The notes beneath the pieces were generated by a model that was not told the origin of the DNA, searched no databases, and saw nothing but the letters and a program-made list of their open reading frames with translations. Shown one piece after another: positions 13,011-24,000 of a stretch of 64,000 bases of DNA (within the stretch, counting starts at the first letter, position 1; each line of letters starts with the position of its first letter). The stretch is from Sinotaia quadrata. Its lineage: Eukaryota; Mollusca; Gastropoda; Architaenioglossa; Viviparidae. Location of the stretch: assembly GCA_028829895.1 (NCBI GenBank), contig CM054178.1, positions 72,020,835-72,084,834 of the forward strand, in the 5' to 3' direction. Position numbers and translations under genes: made by a program.

Positions 13011-13217
13011 CAGTATCAATATAATATGCTCTGACATCTATAAAATGATCATCTGCATTTAAAGCACATCTGATTATACAATTTTGTGCAACCAATTACT
13101 AATGTAAACTCTTATTTGTCAAGGGAATGCACTGGGAATTTAGCTTCAGTTTTCCTTGCCATCTTCTTGTAATGATTTGTGAATGTTTTGCTCTTCACCA
13201 GCATCTTCAAGTACAGA

Positions 13218-13226
13218 TTAAATATT
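13218..13226 (-). CDS. Gene 2, terminal coding bases (Asn-Ile-stop)
   Basis: A strong acceptor (TTATTTGCAG) precedes 13226; in phase 0 the frame reads Asn-Ile-TAA. A weaker acceptor 17 nt further on (CTTGAAG, then ATG CTG GTG AAG) would instead open about 32 codons to a TAA near 13120. Both give an intact protein; the first has the better splice site. Confidence 0.5.
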   Translation of the reverse strand, partial: NI

Positions 13227-16200
13227 CTGCAAATAAAACCCATGTGTATTCATTAGCTTCTATCTAATGAGCAAGTGAACATGAGGAAAATATATTTTGT
13301 CAGATAGATTCGCTCAGTCTATTTTCTGTCTTGTATCCATCTCTTTGATGTTTGTCAATTTGCCTCTATGTTTTAGTCTTTCTGGTGTATCAGTCAGTAA
13401 CCATGGTGTAATTACTTTAGTAGCATAATCTTACTAAGAGCTATTAGATCCGTTAATTGAGAAGATTAAAATATACTTAGTGGCACCACTTTACCACTCT
13501 ACTTTCCTCTATTAATGGTAATTAACTCTATTGTTGGGGAAATAAATATATGCAGACTGTTTCTATTAGACTTTCATGCAAAAAGTAGAACAATTCTAGA
13601 AATCCAACTACCTTTCATATAATGCAGTGAACAAGTTTCTTAAAGCTTGAGGATTCGATTACATATTTTATTATGGAAACTGAAAACAAACAAAACATGC
13701 TAAGCTGGAATCATAGCACACCACCACTTTACAAATATTTTAATACTAATACTTTAATAATTAAATAATATTTTCAATTAGTCATTGGCAGAGTTATATA
13801 CCTTGAAATTAGTAGAATCTTGAGCGTTTGCCATGTCTACATCTGGCGTGTCTTCATTCACTATTTGTGGTCCCTGGAAAATTAAAAATTCACATTTTAC
13901 ATGCATACTAGCACTAAGAAAAAAATTTAGAACAATATCAAATGAATTCTAAGATATTTTTTCTTTTTAATTTTCTTCTATTTTTTCCTTATACGTCTTT
14001 TACATAAATGAATATTAAACTGGTTAAAAACCCCAACTCCTCAGCCTGAATAGAGTAAGGACATAATTCATAAAGTAACCAATTTAATTTTTACGTTTAT
14101 AAATTTCTTACTATTAATTGTTCTTTAATACTACAACAATACAGGTATCTTCTTACAATTAATTGTTCTTTCAAACTGTCGATTAACACTACAACAATAC
14201 AGGTATCTTCTTACTATTAAATGTTCTTTACTACTATAATAATACAGGTATCTTCTTACAATTAATCGTTCTTCAAACTGTAGATTAATACTACAACAAT
14301 ACATGTATCCCTTTACTCTAATAACGTAATATCAAGTTGACATACGTGTCTCTGAGGCGTTATGGTTTTCATGGAATCTGCAACAAATGGAGGACAGTAA
14401 ATACTGGAGGTCAGATTAAGCAGGTGTGGCTGACGTATATTTTACAATTAGTACCCTTCACCAATAAGTGGTTAAATATAATTGAGATATTTAAGTAGTC
14501 TTCAATAACAACAAGCTGTATATTTGACTTCAAATTAAGCAATCCTTGATTAAAACAGGTTAAATAAATATTTCTTAACAGATGCTATATATTTGCCTCT
14601 ACATTAACTGTCTTGGATGATAAGCCCTACTCGATCTGTATTTGATTTTATATTAAGCTATCTACAGTTAAAGATGGTATATATCTAACGTCAAATTAAG
14701 CAATCTACACTAAAAAATGGTGTATATCTAACGTCAAATTAAGCAGACTCTGAATCTGATAACAAGACACTAATCGGGGTATCTCACTGTATATTAAGCA
14801 ATCCCTGATGAAATGTTACCATTCTACATTTATATTAAGCCCTCTTTGATGACAAGACGCTAATATTTACTCTAAAATTAAGGAGCCTTTGATTACACGG
14901 TTCTACGTAATTCAATTTTACTGAATCTTCATAACAGTATTCTGGTACAGCTCGATAATTTATTAAAGAAAATAATAATTGTGCTTTGGTCTGTCGTTAC
15001 TAAACAATTCTAAATTGACATTATACTAGTATAATATATAAACAAATATATGTAATATAATATAGTAATGACATGCAAACAGTTTTTGTTGCTGCTCTCA
15101 ATGAAATTAAGGTGAGAGAGAAAACAATCGAAAGAACATCATATCAACAGGAAGTTATTCTCCATTTGTACCGTCACTCAGTAATAGTAACAGTACTGTA
15201 TATCCTGACGTCGCTCATATTAGTACTGTATATCCTGACGTCGCTCAGTAATAATAACACCACTATATACCCTGACGTCACTCAGTAATAAAAACACCAC
15301 TGTATATTTTGACGTCACTCAGAACTGTATATCTTGACGTCACTCAGTAATAAAAACACCACTGTATATTTTGACGTCACTCAGAACTGTATATCTTGAC
15401 GTCACTCAGTAATAATAACACCACTGTATATTTTGACGTCACTCAGAACTGTATATCTTGACATCACTGGTGTACATCCATCTTTCAGTGCATTAAAGAT
15501 AACATAGTTTGATAGGATTTATGGGATTAATATATATATATAAAACTAAGATACCTAACTGTAGATACCTTGAGCACGTGACCGGAGTCTGATACCCGAG
15601 GCATGTGATTTTGGTGGTGGGCAGGATGGTGCAGCGGGTGGAGTCTTTAAGTTGACCACTTTCAGTTCAGCTAAAGTGGGTATTTGATTTTTTGTTCCAA
15701 GATCAACCACTTCTTCCACAGCGCAATTTTCCTGTAAAAGACCCCCAACCAAAAAAAGAAAAAGTGACTTAAATGTAAATTTAACAAACTTTGATTATCT
15801 CCCTATAAATAAGTTTATGCATACTAAATTATTGTAGTAATTACTAAAATAGTACAACTTGAGAGAGAGATTAGGTGTGTGTGTGTGTGTGGAATTCAGT
15901 AACTTGTTCAAGGAATTTTTGTTTGTGCGAAATATGTTTTCATTCTCTACATATGACTTATGCACCACTTTTAACAACTCTATGCAATAATGAAATTTTG
16001 AAATGCAATAATGAAATTTTGAAATGCAATAATGAAATTTTGAAATGCAATAATGAAATTCGTTCTAGTGCTCAGGACAACAGAATACAGGGTGGGTGGG
16101 TGAGGAAGGGGAGATTCGAGTCCCTTGAGTAAATCAGGTTGGAGAATATGCGAAGATGAAAACTCTCAGGTAATTCTACAAAGGTGAAAGAAATTCATCG

Positions 16201-17123
16201 TAACGACAATTCTCTTTGTGTCTCTGTCTGCTCCCAGCTCTCGCTCTCTCTCTCGCTCGCTCTCTCTCATAACGGAAGTGTGACAGAACAATTATAACTA
16301 GATACCAAGTCATTTACAACTTCACAATCTCTCTCTCTCCTCCCATACACACGTAAAACACACTTGTACACATTCATACACACTCACAAATACACTGCAC
16401 AAGCACACGATTTGGCACAAACATAGACAGACAGACAGACAGACAGACAGATAGACACAGGATTTTTTTAAAGATGCAAACCTTTCCGAAGTTTGGAAAC
16501 ATCACCCTTGTAGCTGTTCTGATGACGTCTTGTGTGTACACCTTAATATCTATTAGAAATAAAAGTAATATTAAGGTCCTCGCAAGGGATGCTATAGGAA
16601 ATATATTCATCACAACCCTTCCCCCCAATACAAAAATAAAAAGAAATAAATAAATTTAAAAATAAAAATACACAACAAAAGCAACTAACCAAACAATAAG
16701 AGCAACCATTTTCCTGTTTTTCAATTTAGTAATTTGCAATAATTCTTAAACACGGAATTAGAGGAATCAATGCAAATTTCAATGTAAAAATCCTAACGGT
16801 TTTTATATAACAATGTGCCATAGTGAAATACGCGAGTGATTGTTTGAAGTCTCGCGAGTTATCCTCCTTACCAAGTACCGTCCGTTTAACTATACAATTC
16901 AAGCTAAACAATCGAGACTTTCTTCTACCCATCTACTCATTACTTATACAAAAATATGACTTGGTAAAGATAACGCCTTTCTAGAATGGTTTATGTTACT
17001 CATGTAGCTAGTTTGAGCAATGAATACTAAGGAAATGAAACGGCGTCTTCATTAAAAGGGCACCAAGTCCACATTCAAGCTATTAAAATGAACACACTTA
17101 ATAAAATACACACACACACTAAA

Positions 17124-17201
<78 letters not shown>

Positions 17202-17993
17202 TTCAGATGTTTGCTCCTAGGCAGTAGACCTTGTATATAGTTCATCACTGGACTGACATCTCCAAAGCCTTCTTGGTCCGGAAATAGAATAGCTTTCTTG
17301 ACAAGGACAAGCAGTGCATTTACCTCCTAAGATGGTATTTGAAAATAGATTGGTATACTGGTATATGAAAATAGATTGATATACTGGTATATACATAACA
17401 CAATATTAAAAATAGGATATCAATTAACCAAATTTGAAAAGAAATACATTAAAAAAAAATCATATTCAAAACAAAAAATAAAATAAAATAAAATAAACGA
17501 AATATGAAACAAAGAATCCAATCAAGACACACAAAATTGCAAAGAAAAAATTTAAAACACTGCAAACAAAATAAAAGTATACATTTAAACATAAAAATTA
17601 AACAAATAGTCCCATGAAATATACATCCATACACACACACACCATAAAGAAAGAAAAAAAGAAGACAACTGACCCCATTCTCGTGTTGTTTATTTGTCCT
17701 CATATACTTTTCGAGCTTGGGTGAGTTTCCAAAGTCATCTCCGATAAGCATGGCAAGACATAATCTCACTGCGTTTATGACGTCACTTTTCATTCCACAA
17801 GTGTGATCGTTGGCCAGAGTTGGACACAGTTTATTGGCACTTCCAAAGTCAAGAACTCTAACAGTCATTGAGTTCGTATCTACCATGACGTTTCCACCTG
17901 CAGGAAAGAAATGGATTCATTTATTTATTTACTGAGAGAATTATTGTGCACATTTATATAAAAATGGATGTAATTGACATACACTTATGAAGG

Positions 17994-18057
<64 letters not shown>

Positions 18058-21000
18058 GTGTGTGAATTACTTTCGTAACAAGGTCGTGAACTTCCTGCAT
18101 GCTAAAATATCACCGATTTCTCATATATGTCTAAATGACAACTACAAGTGTTGAGCTCGTAATTTAGGAGTGTTTCCAAATTTTCTCGGGTCACGGCGCC
18201 CTTAGTGTATCAAGATTTTCTCACGGCATCTAAAGTGAGAAAACACCTACAATTTGAGTTTGTATTTGTGAGGTTATATATATTCGCGCACCCTGTAAGT
18301 TATGTGTAAATCCGATGTATAACACTTCTGTATACATTTGATGTATAACACTCATGTGTAAATCCGATGTATAACACTCATGAGTAAATCAGATATTTAA
18401 CACTGTTCTAGCCTCTTACCATGCAGATCTCTGTGTGTCCATTTCAGGTCGTGCAACGTCTTCACTGCGGTCAGCAGACCGTGAAAGACGGTCAAAGAGA
18501 ATTCTCGAGCGAGTCTCGGTGAGTGCTTCTGTAGGTCAATCAGGTGATCGTCAATAATGTTTTGCAAAGATTTTCCTGTGCGAACAGAAAATGATGTAAT
18601 AATACTTTAGGATGGTGAATCGAGAAACTTCTTTTTAAAAAAAATATATATACAGATGCAAGATTCAAATGGTGGAAGTCTTTCGCTGTTGTTGCTCTTG
18701 CAGAAGTGTAATTTTGCACAAATGTTTATCAGTCGATGCATGCTCTCGCAGCAGTGTTACTAGAAAGCTTTTGATAGATAGTCAATAACTGACTGATTGA
18801 TTGTGTGGTAGAGCAGAGTTGTCTGTCCCTGTTTTTAATTAAATTTTAAATTACTTTTTTGTTTAATGTCAGCGTGACATGACCTTCGGTACTGTGTGTT
18901 TTAAGTACTATAGTTAAAATAACAACTCACGAAGAGAATGTGCTAGAACTTGCTGATGTAATCTAAACCAGTCTGATGTGGACAAGTAGTTCTATTATCC
19001 AGTGGTTAACATTTACAAAGAACGAGACCAACCAATGGGCTGAGATAAAAAATTACCTGCTGGAATAATTCTATTTTCTAATCACTTTGAATTTGGTGAG
19101 GATGAAGTCCGGTCACGAAAAGTGGCTGAGCTTAATGGTGAGAAGTGATTGATTGGAAGAGAATGGACTTAGAAATATTTCGTGAATTTTGCTATTGATA
19201 TGTTATACTTCCTTTTTATGTAGAGTTGTATTATGTGAGTAGACTATTATTTCTATAATTGTGAATTATAATGCTTTCATGTAATACGTTAAACACATGA
19301 CATTGTTTCTAGTGAACATTTTCATAAATTATTATGTTATATTTATCATGCTGTATGTATGTATCAGGCTAATAAATACTATTGCAGGAAACTGTAAGTT
19401 GAGACTTGAATGTAAGAAAGAATGGAGTTAGAGATGATAAAACTTAGCATTTGTTCCCCGATTATATTTTACAGGGAAAAAGCAGTCTTTCTAGAATTTC
19501 TAGAATATTGTAGGAATTAAGAATTTTCTTTTGGTTCCCAGTTTACTAGTTTATAAACTGTTACAATTGTAGTAGATTCAAGAAGTCTCTACCCCAGTGT
19601 GTAAGTGTAAGGATACACTGCACTCTGTTAATGTGTGGTGGCAAGGTATGCTTGACTACTTTATGGAATTTCTGGCATAAGAAAGTTACTGGAAATTACT
19701 GCTTTGTTGTTCTGCTTGAGGGAATAAATGGTGAAACAGTGCTCAGATTAATCTTGAGTGAACAATGGCTAATGGAACATTCTACAGAATGCTAGAGGAG
19801 TACAAGAAGAACTGACAATTCTTTTGTTAACAATAAACTCGTGACATTATTACGAAAGTGTGCAAAAGACTTGCGGCATCCCTATTGACAAGGTTATGTA
19901 GGCCTACAAACTATTATCTATTATCTCTCTATAACTCCATTTCTATTCTATGATAAGAATGATCCTGTGATTTATATTGACACTAGTTTGCTGAATTATG
20001 TGTTAGGATTTAAGACTGTATAAACATTGAAATTATTTGAACAAAGTTTCGTGGAAATATTGAAGTTAAATAATCTTTTTATTTTATTTGTTGTATGTAT
20101 ATTTGATTGTTGATTTAATAAATTTATTTTTTACACAGATTGATAACCTTATGTTGGAGAGATATTGGGTGGATGGGGGCTCGCTGAATATAGATTTATC
20201 CTCTCTTTTAGTTTTCCACCTACAGAAATATTGTCACAGTAAATATTTGTTTTTAATGTTGTAAAAGATAAAACGTTTACAGCACCCGCATATCTATCAA
20301 GTGAGAGAGACGAGTGGTGTCTATTAGAGAAGAATTATTAACAACATAAATTAAGATTCCCATCACTTGTAATTAAATTTGGATGATTTATTAATAATAA
20401 TAATCATTACCATTAACAAGGGAGTTGTTGAGTGACAGATTGGATGACTAATTGATATATTAATTAAACTGTTGTGTATTTCTGTATTTGCATTACCTTC
20501 AATCTTTTCCATGTGAAGAAACACTTTATTGCTCTCAATCCGAAAAAGGTATAAATTTGGTGTAATGCAGCTTTGCTCAAGTTCACATAACGCCTTCACC
20601 TCTTCTTTCCTAAAGGCATCTAGCATCACCTAATTCCGATATAAGAAAAAATTAAACTATTACAGCGAATCAAGTACATGTATTTAATAAGGATTAATTA
20701 GTATACTCGTTTTTTCAACCGTCCATCAATAAATATGTTTATTCATCCCTCTGTACATCATTTCGCCCGTCTGTATTTATGTCCGTTTTAAGTTAGTTCC
20801 ACATCGCTGTTTGTTCATCCATCTGTCTGTCGATCCACCTTTCCACTTTTAGACTCTTTGATCACAGATTTCACTCACTCACTCACTCACTCACTCACTC
20901 ACTCACTCACTCACTCACTCACTCACTCACTCACTCACTCACTCACTCACTCACTCACTCACTCACTCATCTGTCTATCTATCTATCTATCTGTTTCCCT

Positions 21001-24000
21001 GTCTATCTAAGGATATTTATAATCTATATAATAAAATACTCACATATCGATAATAGAATTTTGATCGTAAATAAAACTTTATTTAAAGTTTCAAAAGTGA
21101 GATATTTGCAGGCTAAAAATAGTCCAAAATAAAATTCCTTACACATTTCATAACATGGCAGATTCCAGAGCCCTCGTCTCTGACCAACAAGATGTCCTTG
21201 GCACAGTTTCCTTTGCCCAGTACACCCTCTTGCTGTGTGAATTCTTTATTTTCTCTATATTGACCAAGTTTATTTATACGAACCTGTGGAATATAATGGA
21301 ATCTTATAAACATTTTTGCTGTCGTGACAAAATTGAAAAATAATTTTATTTATTAATTCTTGTTTTATAAGAAGTGCGTTTTTATCTTCTCTGTAATCTA
21401 TTCATCATATTATATCCATTAGGGTGCATTCGATTTCATAAATATGCATAATCTTATTTTTCTTGTTTTTGTATTTATGGATAATATTTCTCTCTTTCTT
21501 TCCTTTTATTATATTTTCAATGTTTCATAGGTCGTTGATAAAAATATTTTAAAAGGCATTTTAATATTCAGATAACATTTTTTCTTTTCACCCACTTCTG
21601 TTTCTATCTATCTATCTATGTGTCTATCTGTTTGTCTGTCTGTCTGTTTGTCTGATGTATAATAAATAATTATTCACGAAGCACACCTTTGATGGATCAA
21701 GAACAACACCTCTCGGTGAACATTGTAACTTGAGGGTTTCTATCAGTTGCAGGCATTTCTCAGTCTTAAGCTCTTTGTCGTTGAAGGAACTGTCCTGTCT
21801 AAAATCTTGTATGGTGTTTGCTTTCGTCACATCCACGTGTGACAACTGTCTGGACCTGCACTCAGACAAGTCAGACGCGCGATGACTCGGTTAGAGAAAA
21901 AGAAAGTTACTTATGTTATTCTTTCTTTATTGCTGAATAGTTAAATGTATTTGGATGGTTAAATGTGTTTGGATGGTTAAATGTGTTTGAGTAGTTACGT
22001 GTGTTTGAATGGTTAAATGTGTTTGAATCGTTAACTTTATTTGAATGGTGCTTTAAATATTTTTGTGCTCACAATATTCCAACGAATTTTAATCCTTTCT
22101 ATAGATAATCTATTAATTTACTCTCATTCATGATAACGGAATTATCATTTTCTAGAGATAATCTATTAATTTACTCTCATTCATGATAAATGAATTACCA
22201 TTTTCTAGAGATAATCTATTAATTTACTCTCATTCATGATAAAGGAATTACCATTTTCTGAAAAGGCGGAAATAAGTCTCGTGACAGTTCGTATCCATAG
22301 TTTTACAACAGTTTGGCTTTGCTCTAATGACTGACAGTTCATATCCATAGTTTTACAACAGTTTGGCTTTGCTCTAATGATTGTCATTAATGCATGCAAA
22401 CCAATAATTTTATGACGCCATTGAAATCAAAAGTTTGTATGTAATGTGCTAAATGTACACACATCGATTATACAAATTAACAATATATATATTAAAAACA
22501 AATTTGCACATATTACATATATTTGACTGTTTTTTCTTCTTCTGAATTTATAGTATTGTGTGAAATTCTCATTGCCTGTCAAAATGTTCTTTGTACCTAT
22601 ACTGTGTATACTTTGTACCTATACTGTGTAATATGTCTTCAATAAAGTAAATGTGCGTTCAATATTTAATACTTCAATTAAAGTTATACACAAATCCTTT
22701 GACGACGTCAGAACATGATCACTGTTTGCTAATTGATGCATTCCGCTGTAGACAAAACAAATAAATACGCAAAAACAAACGAAACAAAAAATCCCTCTGC
22801 TCATAAATTGAAAAATGAAAAAAAGAATAAGAACAAAGTTCCAAGCACCCAGAAACAACGGTCCAATATATAGCAAAATACACACACACAAAATGTAAAA
22901 ATAATATTGGTAACCTACTTACAAAGTATCTCATTCGCATGTAAAAAATAATATTGGTGACCTAATTACAAAGTATATCATTCACATTTGAAATTCAAAA
23001 TAAATAATAAATAGCCAATGCCAGGCACAATTTTCAAAAATAACTGACCTTGACAATGCGTCTATGACAGTCACATTGTTTCCTTCTCGATTCAGAACAA
23101 CTGCACATACAAAAGGTCAAAAGGTCAATCATCGATGATTATAAAAACGTTAAAATATAAATAAAATTTACCATACACACACAGATAAGTATATGTGCAG
23201 TTATCCAATGCACCTAGATAAATAAATGAATATACAAAGTCGGCTAAAGTTAAAAGATAAAAATCTCAAAACTGGTTTCTCGTAGTGAGGGATTTATAAT
23301 CATTTATAAATAAATAAATAAATATTTATACTTTATAAATAAAGTAAATAAATCTTGACACGTTTATGAGGCTTCTCAATATTGTGACCCTAAGTGTTTT
23401 ACAATCGGGACTAGGCTCGATAATTTCCAGCCAGGGAGGTGTGTGAAGGTTGAAGGAAATTCCTATCTCTGGTGGGGTTGAGCTCGAACCCCGATCAAAC
23501 GAATGGATATGTATACGTCCTGTAACTCTGATGTGCAAACGCCCTAATGCTAGGGCCACCTTTATTTACGCTATATTTTTTTTTAACTGAAGAAGTGTGT
23601 TTGTGAGATGTAGGTGTGGTGTGTGTGTGTCGTGTGTGTGGTATGTATGTATGGTGTGTGTGGTATATGTGTGGTGTGTTTATGTGGCGTGAGGCGTGTG
23701 TGTGTGTTTAGTCATGCTTCTTATTAAAATACATATAAGCATGAATTCACTTGTACGTCCTGGACAGCAATGGAATGTAAATAATTTAGGAGGGGGGAGA
23801 GGTAGTGTCACGAGCACCCTACCTTTCCCCGATGTTAACTCTTCTAAAAGAACTTCCAGGCTTTCTTGGGTCTTCAGAGGTAAGGCGTGCATCTTTTCTG
23901 CTAACAATTTAATTCTAGGAGACAAGTGGTCGCTTCGAGCTGGAAAACGGAAAGAAACAGATAGTTGACATTTTGGCTGAAAATAAAAAATTTAATTGAA

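Noticed and set aside
17449..17886. 145-codon ORF treated as a single exon
   Set aside because: Only the part above 17674 matches gene 1. After the GTCAGT donor the frame is Phe/Cys-rich intron.
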